Positions 46,128 through 54,851 of a DNA stretch of 64,000 nt are shown here, piece after piece. Position 1 is the stretch's first letter. Every line of letters begins with the position of its first letter. Source of the stretch: an uncultured Flavobacteriaceae bacterium (lineage in GTDB: Bacteria; Bacteroidota; Bacteroidia; Flavobacteriales; Flavobacteriaceae); NCBI GenBank assembly GCA_947494695.1, contig CANLWB010000014.1, forward strand, positions 62,001 to 126,000, given 5' to 3'. The translations under genes were made by a program, and so were the position numbers. The notes beneath the pieces were generated by a model, which saw nothing but the letters and a program-made list of their open reading frames with translations, had not been told where the DNA came from and ran no database searches.

Positions 46128-46799
46128 TTAATAAGACGTTACATCTCTTAAGTCCAGGTTTTGACTATTATAACCTCCAATTAAACGACCAATACCTGTA
46201 CCTGCATCAATAGTGATGAGTTTACCATCTTTTGTCACACCATAGAGATTACTGTCAAAGAATTGCAGTCCCGAAATTGAATTAAATCCAACACCTCCTT
46301 TATTATATGTGGTTATATTACCTGTAGTGATGCTTATATTCTGTAAAGAAACAGAGGTTTGTTTCTTATGGATATTATAGCCCGTAAGTGTACCAAAGAG
46401 ATTACTATTCTCATCAAATGCCAGACAACTTGGAATAGAAACCGCCGCAGGGCTTGGCGCTAAAAGACCAATTAAAGTACAACTACCATTTGATGAATCA
46501 ATTTTATAAAGACCGGTCCCCGTGTTGGGTGGCGTTGCAAGACAATATAAATCGCCAGATATCGTAGAAAGTTTACTAGCCCCTTGAATTCCCAATGCAC
46601 CAATTACCGTCGTTACTCCGGTTAACGGATTTATAGTTAAAAATTCTGTAGACGTAATGCCATACAATGTCGTTTTATAAAAAGCTATTCCCGTTATATC
46701 CGAACCAGTAACTACTGGAGTTGAAACACTTCCATCAATACGATCCATGGTATATAAATTTCCATTTGAAGCACCAATTACATATAATCCTGTTTTCAT
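46128..46799 (-). CDS. Uncharacterised beta-propeller-like repeat protein
   Basis: The 223-residue protein is made of short beta-rich repeats ending in GLYVIG, ATPPNTGTGLYKID, LYGITS and LYGVTK, each followed by an IDSSNG or ITIDAGTG turn. This resembles NHL/YVTN-type or DUF4394-like propeller blades. The length suits about five blades. No signal peptide is visible. It shares strand with the next small protein (46920-47228), 120 nt upstream. Function unknown. Confidence 0.6.
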   Translation of the reverse strand: MKTGLYVIGASNGNLYTMDRIDGSVSTPVVTGSDITGIAFYKTTLYGITSTEFLTINPLTGVTTVIGALGIQGASKLSTISGDLYCLATPPNTGTGLYKIDSSNGSCTLIGLLAPSPAAVSIPSCLAFDENSNLFGTLTGYNIHKKQTSVSLQNISITTGNITTYNKGGVGFNSISGLQFFDSNLYGVTKDGKLITIDAGTGIGRLIGGYNSQNLDLRDVTSY

Positions 46800-46919
46800 A
46801 GGTATCTTTATTTTATATTACACCGTATTATTCCTTAGATATTCCAATGAATAATCCGAATCAAATTGTTCATAAGCATTGAACCTTGCCCCATTTTAAT
46901 TCCTTTATAAACCCTGTAT

Positions 46920-47228
46920 TTAACTATCGCCCCAACTACCAATAATTCCTGAGAAAGACGTTCCTCCAGGCCCTTGAGCAGAATAAGCAACCTGGTATTT
47001 TAGGGTAATAATATTTGTAGTGCTGTCTATATCTAAAGTGGCTACTGCCGTAAAATCCCCTACATTACTTGCAGAATATAATGTTGCCGATGTATTGGTA
47101 CTGTCTAAGGTGGCACTACCTTGTAAACTACCATGCGCGAAAACGGAAACGGTTACCGTCTTTCCTACCGAAATATAGTTGAATGTTGGCCCGCCATCCA
47201 TTGAGAATTGTCCTGAATAATTTGTCAC
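46920..47228 (-). CDS. Uncharacterised small beta-rich protein
   Basis: The 102-residue protein is rich in Ser, Thr, Gly and Val, with alternating beta-strand patterns (VGKTVTVSVFAHGSLQGSAT and TAVATLDIDSTTNIITLKY). It contains no cysteine and no signal peptide. The start is GTG at 47228 or ATG at 47201. It may be cotranscribed with the propeller-like gene downstream. I do not recognise the family. Confidence 0.5.
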   Translation of the reverse strand: MTNYSGQFSMDGGPTFNYISVGKTVTVSVFAHGSLQGSATLDSTNTSATLYSASNVGDFTAVATLDIDSTTNIITLKYQVAYSAQGPGGTSFSGIIGSWGDS

Positions 47229-47301
47229 AATGCTATAAGATTTTTTCCCCTACTCTATTTAAATTGGTTTTTCGGGTTCCACCGTTGTAATTAATACACG
47301 T

Positions 47302-47433
47302 TCAATCGAAGATGTGCTTTAACTGTAATTTAAAGTTAAAGAAATGATTACCCCAAGAGTCATAAAATGTAATAACATCCCGGTTTTGAGCCATGAACGA
47401 AGTCTTTTTATGCATAAACGCAGGATTGTACAT
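47302..47433 (-). pseudogene. Short remnant or small ORF of an unrecognised gene
   Basis: A minus-strand frame encodes MYNPAFMHKKTSFMAQNRDV and continues TFYDSWGNHFFNFKLQLKHI to a stop (43 codons from ATG 47433). The composition looks like real protein. The frame continues upstream for only seven codons to a stop, with no ATG, so it may be the C-terminal end of a decayed gene. It has the same orientation as the two small genes downstream. Confidence 0.35.
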
Positions 47434-47626
47434 ACCGTCCTGGTTTAGTTCTCTAGCTCAAACTATTATGTTAAACCATAATCTAATAATTTAAATTGAC
47501 CTTACGGTTTTCTGTAAGGCAACTACCCGCTTTTGTATTAATCTTGTGGTTATTATAAAATAAGTTCTGAAATGGTCGGTATGAGCTGTTGTTTGTATTT
47601 GAATGTTATAATGTATGAAATATCCT

Positions 47627-47838
47627 ATGAAAGTAATTGAAATTGACAAAAAAGAGCAATATGCTTTGCCTTGGAAAAGAATAGCCGAGGAACTTACATT
47701 AATTTGACTGGAAAATTCAAATATCTATCTATTCAAGATGACCAAGAAAACAGTGAGGTTAGAGATTTTGAATCAACTATCCATACTTTTTTCAATAATA
47801 TCAACCCTGAATCAATTACAAGGTATAATCAATACTAA
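47627..47838 (+). pseudogene. Possible frameshifted gene remnant
   Basis: A frame from ATG 47627 (MKVIEIDKKEQYALPWKRIA) stops after 26 codons. A second frame, shifted by one base, continues with protein-like sequence: GTYINLTGKFKYLSIQDDQE and on to FFNNINPESITRYNQY and a stop near 47836-47838. Together they would make about 70 residues, consistent with a frameshifted small gene. Family not recognised; low confidence. Confidence 0.25.
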
Positions 47839-47882
47839 AAATAATAGTTTTATACGACTATTTTTGGAATTATATAAATCCT

Positions 47883-48016
47883 CAAAGTCAGAAGACTTTG
47901 CGGAGCGGGGTGGCTGTTTTTAAGGATATTCGCGCGATATTGTAAAGCTTTACAAAAGCTTCGACAATCTATTTACGAAATTGCTTCTCTCTTCGTAATA
48001 CACCTTAAAACAGCCC
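47883..48016. repeat. Nested palindromic element (possible MITE-like repeat or structured RNA)
   Basis: Four inverted repeats lie within 134 nt: hairpin CAAAGTC-AGAA-GACTTTG (47883-47900); an outer imperfect pair GGCTGTTTTTAAGG (47911-47924) against CCTTAAAACAGCC (48002-48014); a perfect 16-nt palindrome TTGTAAAGCTTTACAA (47940-47955); and hairpin TTACGAA/TTCGTAA (47973-47998). No gene explains them. Confidence 0.6.
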
Positions 48017-48117
48017 CTTCTAAAAAAGCGCCCTAGTCATATTACTATTTAAGTTCTAGGTTTTTGTAACCAAGTTGTTTTTAGAACGTCACATCGGTAA
48101 CCTTAAAACACTGAAAC

Positions 48118-49215
48118 ATGACATTCATTAATAAAAAAACAACGATCATCCTTTTCATATGTACGCTTCTTAGCGGAATTGGGTACACCCAAAAAAATCT
48201 CGAAAAAAAATTAGATAGCCTTTTAGAAGCCAAGTTTAAACCTAACAGACCAGGGGCAGTTGCCATGATTGCTAAAGATGGTAAAATTATTTACCAAAAA
48301 GCTTACGGTAGCGCCAATCTTGAACTTGATATTCCCATGTCCACATATCATGTTTTTAAAATTGGTTCCATTACCAAACAGTTTACAGCCGTCTCTATTT
48401 TAATGCTCTTAGAACAGGGCAAATTAACCTTAGAAGATGATATCACCATGTATCTTCCGGACTACCCAACCCACGGCCAAAAAATCACCATTCATAATTT
48501 ACTAACACATACCTCTGGAATAAAAAATTACACCGCTATGCAAACCTTGGGAAGTATTACGAAGAAAGACTTAACACCCAAACAACTCATTAATTTTTTT
48601 AAAAATGAGCCTGTTAATTTTAACCCTGGCGAACAATACAAATACAATAACTCCGGCTATGTTATTTTAGGTTATATTATTGAAAGCATTACTAAGCAAT
48701 CTTACCAAAGTTTTGTAGAGCAGCATATTTTTAATCCGTTACATATGAGTTCATCATACTACGGGAGTTCAAAACGAATTATTAAAAACAGGGCCTCTGG
48801 CTATCATGGGAAAAAAAGTGATTATATAAATGCCTTCTACCTGAGTCTAACACTCCCCTATTCTGCCGGATCACTTATGTCCTCTACAGAAGATCTTCTA
48901 AAATGGCAAAACGCCCTTAAAAACAATGTACTTCTTAAAGAAGCAACTAAAGAAAAGGCATTTACAAACTATAAATTAAAAAACAACACCCCTATTAATT
49001 ATGGTTATGGTTGGGGCATAAAGCATATCAACAACTTAAAAACTTTTGAACACGGTGGATCCATTCCAGGATTTAAAAGCATGGCAATATATGTACCCAA
49101 TATAGATACCTACATTGTAATACTAACTAATTGCGACTGCAATTCGCCCACAAAAATAACAAGCAACATTGCTGAAGAAGTTATCGATGAATTTACATCT
49201 CAAAGTCGTAATTAA
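48118..49215 (+). CDS. Serine hydrolase, beta-lactamase class C family, secreted
   Basis: The 365-residue protein has a signal peptide (MTFINKKTTIILFICTLLSG) and the class C beta-lactamase/DD-peptidase fold. The SxxK motif SITK lies near residues 84-87, a YNN motif (YKYNNSGYVILGYI) serves as the YxN box, and HGGSIPG is the third HxG box. All three catalytic boxes are intact. Such proteins are usually esterases or D-stereospecific peptidases rather than resistance enzymes. Periplasmic or secreted, and a single gene. Confidence 0.88.
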   Translation: MTFINKKTTIILFICTLLSGIGYTQKNLEKKLDSLLEAKFKPNRPGAVAMIAKDGKIIYQKAYGSANLELDIPMSTYHVFKIGSITKQFTAVSILMLLEQGKLTLEDDITMYLPDYPTHGQKITIHNLLTHTSGIKNYTAMQTLGSITKKDLTPKQLINFFKNEPVNFNPGEQYKYNNSGYVILGYIIESITKQSYQSFVEQHIFNPLHMSSSYYGSSKRIIKNRASGYHGKKSDYINAFYLSLTLPYSAGSLMSSTEDLLKWQNALKNNVLLKEATKEKAFTNYKLKNNTPINYGYGWGIKHINNLKTFEHGGSIPGFKSMAIYVPNIDTYIVILTNCDCNSPTKITSNIAEEVIDEFTSQSRN

Positions 49216-49670
49216 CTTAAAATCAATCATTACTTAGATTTACAACCTCAATTTAAGCCTCTCACAATTCATTTATATAACAAAAAACATAAGTAATGCC
49301 TATATATAAATCCTGACTTCTACTTTTATAGCTTCATTATACTTTTTCAGAAACAAGGTTGATTAAAAAAATCCATTAGAGACACGTTTCTCTCCTTAAA
49401 AAATAAATTTTATGGACTACCTTTAAAATGAATCTAACAATACGAAATTGACTTATGAAGTTTTACAATAAAAACATTCCTTTTGAAACAAATTCATTTC
49501 TAATGTATTAATGCTCTTAATCTGTACATCACATTTTCAATAGAGAATCCTGTTGTAGCACTAAGCACTTTATATACATAACGAGAGAAGTCAACTTTTA
49601 AAAGAAATGTATTAGAGACCTAAAATTTGTAAATAATTAGGTGATTCTTTTAATCTTTAATTCCATCGTT
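49216..49670. other. Long intergenic region, no gene recognised
   Basis: 455 nt of AT-rich sequence with many short stops in all frames. I saw no RNA gene, repeat or clean promoter. Confidence 0.4.
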
Positions 49671-49952
49671 ATGAAATCAAACATCTTAAAATCCAGAATC
49701 TCAGCTTTTGCCTTTGTTTTAGCCATCACTATTTCTTTAGCATTTTCTAAACCTTCATCTTCAAACCAGTTTTATGTAAATGCTTATATTGAAAATTATT
49801 CGACATTTTCATGTAATTATATCGGCCAAGCAGCCTGTTCCACATATGGAGACGTCTTCTGTACCATTATCTTGAATGGACAAGAACATAACTTATATGG
49901 AGATCGCTTTTTGGGGAATTTTTGCACCACCCTTCTCTATCGTCACTTTTAA
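49671..49952 (+). CDS. Small secreted protein, DUF6520-like
   Basis: A 93-residue protein with a signal peptide (MKSNILKSRISAFAFVLAIT and SLAFSKP) and a short mature part with four cysteines (FSCNYIGQAACSTYGDVFCT, GNFCTTLL). The layout resembles the flavobacterial DUF6520 family of small exported proteins, whose role is unknown. ATG 49671 was chosen over a GTG at 49641 because the signal peptide begins there. Confidence 0.55.
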   Translation: MKSNILKSRISAFAFVLAITISLAFSKPSSSNQFYVNAYIENYSTFSCNYIGQAACSTYGDVFCTIILNGQEHNLYGDRFLGNFCTTLLYRHF

Positions 49953-50161
49953 TGAAACACCCGGCTCACCACTTTTTAATGACTAAAATCAAAACCTGTG
50001 TAATTACATCAATAAACCACACAAAACATTAAAAACCTGAGGTTTAGAAAGCGAACACCTAAACACATTAGAAATCACCATTTTAACAAAAAATTCTTGC
50101 ATTTTCGAGAAAAAAACCTTAATTTAATAGATGTAAGAACCTAAAAATAAATCACTTACAC

Positions 50162-50551
50162 ATGAAAACAGCATACGAAAAAGTATATTTAAATGCGATC
50201 TTAATCGTAGGCTTTGGACTGTTTGGTTGGTTTTCGTTTGAGTTTTTTTCGACCAAATGGCCGAATTGGATGAATTATGGACAACTCGTATGTTCAATCT
50301 TAATTTTATGGTACTATCTATACAGAATAAAACATAAGTATTTAAAAATTGAAAATGGAGAATTGAAGGTTATAAGTCCAACAGAAAAGAAAATAAGACT
50401 AAGAGACATTAAAAAAATTAAAAAACTTGCCGGGGATTATATTTTAAAAACCGACAAAAAGAAACTGATAATCAACATATCTAGTATTGACCCCAAGTCT
50501 CTATTCAAACTAAATAAGGAACTAAAGAAACTAAACTTAGAATGGGAATAG
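50162..50551 (+). CDS. Small membrane protein with a PH-like cytoplasmic domain
   Basis: A 129-residue protein with two membrane helices (near residues 10-28 and 38-55) and a basic C-terminal beta-rich part (YLKIENGELKVISPTEKKIR, ILKTDKKKLIINISSID) reminiscent of bacterial PH domains. Function unknown. A symmetric terminator follows at 50613-50646, shared with the convergent lipoprotein gene. Confidence 0.6.
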   Translation: MKTAYEKVYLNAILIVGFGLFGWFSFEFFSTKWPNWMNYGQLVCSILILWYYLYRIKHKYLKIENGELKVISPTEKKIRLRDIKKIKKLAGDYILKTDKKKLIINISSIDPKSLFKLNKELKKLNLEWE

Positions 50552-50612
50552 CCCCTTTTGATTAATTAATTTTGTCGTTAGTAGTAGTTTTTCCGGTAGT
50601 CTATATATATCA

Positions 50613-50646
50613 AAAAAGCCACGTTGTTCATACAATGTGGCTTTTT
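50613..50646. terminator. Bidirectional terminator between convergent genes
   Basis: AAAAAGCCACGTTGT pairs with ACAATGTGGCTTTTT (one G-T pair) around TCAT; A/T runs allow termination both ways. Confidence 0.85.
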
Positions 50647-50657
50647 CAAATAGCAAA

Positions 50658-50999
50658 TTACTCTATAATGTCGGCAATAGAGATTATTTTACCGTTTTCC
50701 CAGCAAACATTGATATTACTATCTACTAAACCATGCTGAACATTTAAAGCGTAGCATGTTGTTGTTCCTTCTATCGTAGAAGCTGTTACTTTAGATGCTC
50801 CAAGTTCGTAAAGAGACAAAGGAATTTCATCATTTGAATACCCATACTTTTCAGCGGCGTCATCAATAGATTTAGTGCTTGTAATGGCTTCCATAAATCC
50901 TTGCATTTCGGCAGAAACCTCTACAGATTTACCACAAGAAACGAATAAAAAAATCGTTAAAACAAAGCTTGATACGAGTAGAAACTTACTTTTTTTCAT
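50658..50999 (-). CDS. Uncharacterised lipoprotein
   Basis: A 113-residue lipoprotein: signal MKKSKFLLVSSFVLTIFLFV with the lipidated cysteine in FVSCGKS. The mature part has an N-terminal helix (FMEAITSTKSIDDAAEKYGY), two cysteines (TTCYAL, NVCWENG) and ends ISIADIIE. Function unknown. ATG 50999 was chosen because the longer frame from 51059 lacks a signal and crosses the -7 box at 51023-51030. Confidence 0.75.
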   Translation of the reverse strand: MKKSKFLLVSSFVLTIFLFVSCGKSVEVSAEMQGFMEAITSTKSIDDAAEKYGYSNDEIPLSLYELGASKVTASTIEGTTTCYALNVQHGLVDSNINVCWENGKIISIADIIE

Positions 51000-51022
51000 A
51001 GTAATAAGATTTAGGTTAGCCG

Positions 51023-51030
51023 CAAAAGTA
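51023..51030 (-). promoter_or_regulatory. -7 box for the small lipoprotein gene
   Basis: Minus-strand TACTTTTG matches TAnnTTTG, 23 nt upstream of the ATG at 50999. Confidence 0.6.
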
Positions 51031-51195
51031 GCAAAATATATGTACAAACATAAAACCACAATATTAAATTTGAAAAACCACTGTAAAAGCGGTAGTTTGC
51101 CCTACTTAAAAACCCATTATCTTCTCCTATTTTTTATCTAACAGGGTTAAATTTTATAAATTCGTTTAAATTCTAGAACCTCATCAAATCGCATC

Positions 51196-51753
51196 ATGAA
51201 AGCTTTTTTAGAAAACATAATACCCGAAGACAGATTGCATGAATTTTTATCCATTGGAGACATATTATCCATAAAAAAAGGCAAGTACTACATCCGGGAG
51301 GGTGAAACACCGCAAAAATTAGGTTTTATAATTTCGGGACTCTTTAGGTATGTATATATAAACCATGAAGGTAAAGAGTTTACCAAAGGACTTATTCTCA
51401 AAAATAATTTTATAAGCTCTTATTCGGCCATGATTTCACAATCTCCGTCCTATTTCTTCATTGAAGCCCTGGAAGATGGTGAAATTTATTCTTTTAGTTA
51501 TAAAAAATGGTTAAACCTTCAAAAGAGTCATCCCTTTTGGAATGCATTCCTGTTAAAACTCATCGAAACGGCATTTTCAAAAAAAGAAAAACGAGAACGA
51601 GATTTATTATTACTTAATGCAGAAACCAGATATCTCAATTTCTTAGAGACATACCCCAATATGGAAACAAGAATAAACCAAACCGTTATTGCTTCATATT
51701 TAGGTATACAACCAGAATCCTTAAGCCGCATTAGAAAAAAATTAGACACTTAA
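51196..51753 (+). CDS. Crp/Fnr family transcriptional regulator
   Basis: A 185-residue regulator with an N-terminal cyclic-nucleotide-binding-like domain (LSIKKGKYYIREGETPQKLG, KLGFIISGLFRYVYI) and a short C-terminal DNA-binding region (TVIASYLGIQPESLSRIRKK). The helix-turn-helix is of the compact Bacteroidota Crp-like type. Its effector is unknown. It is 66 nt ahead of the SDR gene and may control or be cotranscribed with it. Confidence 0.85.
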   Translation: MKAFLENIIPEDRLHEFLSIGDILSIKKGKYYIREGETPQKLGFIISGLFRYVYINHEGKEFTKGLILKNNFISSYSAMISQSPSYFFIEALEDGEIYSFSYKKWLNLQKSHPFWNAFLLKLIETAFSKKEKRERDLLLLNAETRYLNFLETYPNMETRINQTVIASYLGIQPESLSRIRKKLDT

Positions 51754-51819
51754 CATACATCAATGTGTAGATTGTTGCAGCCAACTAATTTCGTCCTATT
51801 AACGAAAATATTAGAAAGC

Positions 51820-52566
51820 ATGCAATTATCTGGGAACACCATATTAATTACCGGCGGTAGTTCGGGTATAGGACTCGAACTAAGCGAACAACTTATTAAA
51901 AGAAAAAACAAAGTTATTGTTTGTGGCAGGTCGGTACCTCGTCTTAAAGCAGCAAAAAAGCGACTTACCGAACTGGAAATCCACTCATGTGATATCTCTA
52001 ATGTAGATCAATGTGAAGATTTATTGGAATGGGTTAAAACCAATCATCCAGAACTAAATGTTCTTATAAACAATGCTGCCATTGTAAACCATATTGGTTT
52101 TTTGGAAACAGACTATATCGTAGATATGGCAGAACAGGAAATAGCGACCAATTTTATAGCTCCCATAAGGTTAACGCATCTTCTATTTCCAACAATACAA
52201 AGAAATAGCAATCCTGCCATTATAAACATTACATCGGGGCTCATTTATGTACCACGAGTAGATTACCCGTTTTATAATGCCACTAAAGCAGCTCTACATT
52301 CTTTTACCCAGGTATTAAGAAAACAAACCGAGACCTCGGGTGTTGAAATTATTGAAGCCATATTTCCAGCGGTAAATACCCCCTGGCATAAGGGGAATCC
52401 TCCTAAAATTGCCATTTCTGTCAACCAGGCAGTAGACGAAATGATACAAGGATTAGAAAAGAAAAAACCCGAAATTAGAATAGCAAAAGTCAACTTACTC
52501 TATAAAATTTCAAGACTGGCTCCTGGTTTTGCTTTTAGAAAATTAAACAACCTTGCTAAGCGCTAA
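51820..52566 (+). CDS. SDR family oxidoreductase (DltE-like)
   Basis: A 248-residue short-chain dehydrogenase with the NAD(P) motif TGGSSGIG at residues 10-17, the NNAA motif (LINNAAIV), catalytic Ser in NITSGL and YxxxK in FYNATKAAL. The closest pattern I know is the DltE-type SDR of Bacteroidota. ATG 51820 gives the usual MQLSGNTILITGG start; an ATG at 51763 would add a non-family extension. Follows the Crp-like regulator. Confidence 0.88.
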   Translation: MQLSGNTILITGGSSGIGLELSEQLIKRKNKVIVCGRSVPRLKAAKKRLTELEIHSCDISNVDQCEDLLEWVKTNHPELNVLINNAAIVNHIGFLETDYIVDMAEQEIATNFIAPIRLTHLLFPTIQRNSNPAIINITSGLIYVPRVDYPFYNATKAALHSFTQVLRKQTETSGVEIIEAIFPAVNTPWHKGNPPKIAISVNQAVDEMIQGLEKKKPEIRIAKVNLLYKISRLAPGFAFRKLNNLAKR

Positions 52567-52652
52567 AATCATTCGATCTATAATGAACAGAATTATTAAC
52601 TCATGTGGATTTTCTTTTAACATTCAAAATTTCAACCTCATCGAAATTCTTA

Positions 52653-52699
52653 ATCACTAAACACTGGTCACCGCGTTCCGATCACTAAACACTGGTCAC
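52653..52699. repeat. 19-bp direct repeat, period 28
   Basis: ATCACTAAACACTGGTCAC occurs at 52653-52671 and 52681-52699. The second copy abuts the TTCGACTACGCTCAG-type repeat at 52696-52717. Confidence 0.8.
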
Positions 52700-52717
52700 T
52701 GAGCGTAGTCGAAGTGA
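52696..52717. repeat. Dispersed repeat CTGAGCGTAGTCGAAG with inverted flanks
   Basis: TCACT and AGTGA form a stem around GAGCGTAGTCGA. Same element as at 41702-41728 but in the opposite orientation. Confidence 0.65.
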
Positions 52718-52743
52718 GCAAAAATTCACATGAACCAATCCCT

Positions 52744-53088
52744 CTACCCATGACTCTTTTCCCATTCACATAAAGATTTTAAAATAGGTATTAAATCTTC
52801 ACCTTTACTGGTAAGTGTATATTGAATCCCAATAGGAATCGTATTTGGAAGCACGTCTTTATTGAGTATATTTTGTGCTTCCAAACGGTTTAACTTTCTG
52901 CTTAAAACCTGCTCGGATATATTGGGTAATTCCTCATTTAACAAATAAAAACGGTTAAACCCCTTAGAAATTGAATAAACGATTTGGGCAATCCAACGAC
53001 TACCAATAGTATCTATAGCAACATTTAAGGCACATATGTTGTGCAAATATTTTTCGTTTATCGCATTTGTTGAATTGTCTTTACGCAT
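52744..53088 (-). CDS. HxlR family winged-helix transcriptional regulator
   Basis: A 114-residue regulator with the HxlR winged helix: ALNVAIDTIGSRWIAQIVY, GFNRFYLLNEELPNISEQVL followed by SRKLNRLE, and QYTLTSKGEDLIPIL. The single N-terminal cysteine (HNICALN) sits where HxlR regulators sense aldehydes or redox stress. It diverges from the metallo-hydrolase gene across 105 nt and is a likely regulator of it. Confidence 0.88.
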   Translation of the reverse strand: MRKDNSTNAINEKYLHNICALNVAIDTIGSRWIAQIVYSISKGFNRFYLLNEELPNISEQVLSRKLNRLEAQNILNKDVLPNTIPIGIQYTLTSKGEDLIPILKSLCEWEKSHG

Positions 53089-53193
53089 AACATCATTTTT
53101 TTCGGCTCACAATTTTGTTAGTTATTGTATCATCCACCATACTCACCGAACTTTGCAATAAAATTATAAAAGAACTTTAAATTTAAACCGAAA

Positions 53194-54048
53194 ATGAAAG
53201 CGAAAAATTTAATACTACTATTGGCAATTACTATTTGTAGTATAAACTGTAAAAAAATAGACAAAAAAGCACATACTAAAACGCAAACAGATGTTAAATT
53301 ATACGCACTTAACGGTGGAGATATCTTAGTAAACAAACTAGAAGTCTTTTCGCAAGACACCACATACACCGGTCAGCAAAAACTATTAGTAGATCCTTAT
53401 TTTGTAATTACACATCCCAAAGGAAACCTCATCTGGGATGCTGGCCTACCAGAAAGTTTTGTTCTTGACAAACCCGTTACCGAACCTACAGGTGTCTTTA
53501 CCTTGCAAAGACCCGATTCTTTAGTAAATCAATTAAAATCTATTAATCTTAGTATTGAAGATTTCCAGTATATTGCTTTATCTCATTGTCATTTCGATCA
53601 TATTGGACATGCTAATTATTTTAAAAATGCCACCTGGTTGGTTCAAGAAAGCGAATATAATTTTATAACTAGTGATTCTGAAAAGTCAAAAAACATAAAT
53701 ACCTATAACTCAATAAAAGACTTAACCCACATTAAAAAGCTTCATGGGGATTTTGATGTCTTTGGAGATGGTAAAGTTGTTATAAAACTCATGCCAGGGC
53801 ATACTATTGGTCATCAGGTTCTATGCATTGATGTCGGATTGAAAAAACCGATTTTATTAACGGGAGACCTTTATCATTTTCGCGAAAATAGAACACATAA
53901 AAGAGTACCTTCATTTAACTATAGTGTCGAAGAAACCTTAAAAAGTATGCATGCTTTTGAAGAATTTGCAAAACAAAATAATGCAGAAATAATCATTCAG
54001 CATTCCAAAAAAGATTTCGAAAAGCTACAAGCCCTCTTAAAAGAGTAG
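53194..54048 (+). CDS. MBL-fold metallo-hydrolase lipoprotein (AHL lactonase-like)
   Basis: A 284-residue lipoprotein (signal MKAKNLILLLAITICSINC) of the metallo-beta-lactamase fold. The metal-binding SHCHFDHIGH motif (HxHxDH), a later PGHTIGHQVL histidine, LTGDLYHF with the bridging Asp, and IIQHSKKDF are all present. Similar proteins are annotated as N-acyl homoserine lactonases, but substrate is unproven. It lies beside a divergent HxlR regulator, suggesting induction by a stress or a signal compound. Confidence 0.87.
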   Translation: MKAKNLILLLAITICSINCKKIDKKAHTKTQTDVKLYALNGGDILVNKLEVFSQDTTYTGQQKLLVDPYFVITHPKGNLIWDAGLPESFVLDKPVTEPTGVFTLQRPDSLVNQLKSINLSIEDFQYIALSHCHFDHIGHANYFKNATWLVQESEYNFITSDSEKSKNINTYNSIKDLTHIKKLHGDFDVFGDGKVVIKLMPGHTIGHQVLCIDVGLKKPILLTGDLYHFRENRTHKRVPSFNYSVEETLKSMHAFEEFAKQNNAEIIIQHSKKDFEKLQALLKE

Positions 54049-54253
54049 GTTTTACTTTAAGGTATGACCATGAAGTAGGGGTTTTGATACTTACTCCCTA
54101 AGTATAATGATAAATAAAAACTTCCTATATATTGATGCATTCCTAGCCTATACGTTTATAGGAACTAAGGTAAAAACCATGAAATTATAGGACCTCAATC
54201 TTCAATTTAATAATAAAAAATCCACCCCTGACACCTACTGACACAAGCCCAAA

Positions 54254-54261
54254 TATCTTTG
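54254..54261 (+). promoter_or_regulatory. -7 box for the VOC protein gene
   Basis: TATCTTTG, an exact TAnnTTTG match, 32 nt ahead of the ATG at 54294. Confidence 0.6.
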
Positions 54262-54293
54262 CATTACGTTTAATATTTAAATCAATTTAAAAA

Positions 54294-54665
54294 ATGAAAA
54301 ATGCGATTAGCTGGTTTGAAATTCCAGTAAAAGATTACGAAAGAGCTAAAACGTTTTACTCTAGTGTTACAGGTTCTGAAATTGTAGACCACCCTATGGA
54401 AAATTACAAATACGGATTGTTTAGCTACGACATGAAAAATGGTGGTGTTGGTGGTGCCCTAATCCAGGGAGAAGGCATAAACCCTTCTGTAGATGGTGCG
54501 ATTATCTATCTAAATGGTGGCGAGGACTTACAAGTTTCTCTATCTAAAGTTGAATCGAACGGTGGTAAAATTGTTATGCCTAAAACCGACATTGGAGAAA
54601 ATGGATTTATGGCTCACTTTCTAGATACCGAAGGAAACAAAATAGCACTACACTCTATGAATTAA
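54294..54665 (+). CDS. VOC family (glyoxalase/bleomycin-resistance-like) protein
   Basis: A 123-residue vicinal-oxygen-chelate fold protein: SWFEIPVKDYERAKTFYSSV, the central GALIQGEG, and FMAHFLDTEGNKIALHS. It resembles the small YdcJ/Glo_EDI_BRP-like group. Substrate unknown. It precedes the WYL/HTH regulator, 186 nt apart; each has its own -7 box. Confidence 0.87.
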   Translation: MKNAISWFEIPVKDYERAKTFYSSVTGSEIVDHPMENYKYGLFSYDMKNGGVGGALIQGEGINPSVDGAIIYLNGGEDLQVSLSKVESNGGKIVMPKTDIGENGFMAHFLDTEGNKIALHSMN

Positions 54666-54838
54666 CATGAAACGAATCGCAGAAGCGGTACATTATTCAA
54701 TCTAAAAAACGAATATCTTATGTCATTTGAATTTATTAATGACGCTAGTTCGTCATCATATATTGATGGTGAAATTTCATAACTATAAATTCTGGTGGTA
54801 AACGATATGAATAGATAGTGAATTGCTAGGCGGTTCAC

Positions 54839-54846
54839 TATCTTTG
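54839..54846 (+). promoter_or_regulatory. -7 box directly at the start of the WYL regulator gene
   Basis: TATCTTTG ends 5 nt before the ATG at 54852, implying a leaderless or nearly leaderless mRNA. Confidence 0.5.
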
Positions 54847-54851
54847 TTATT

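Noticed and set aside
47883-48016. Integron attC recombination site
   Set aside because: The length and nested arms fit, but the outer ends lack the RYYYAAC and GTTRRRY core sites and no integrase gene is in the window.
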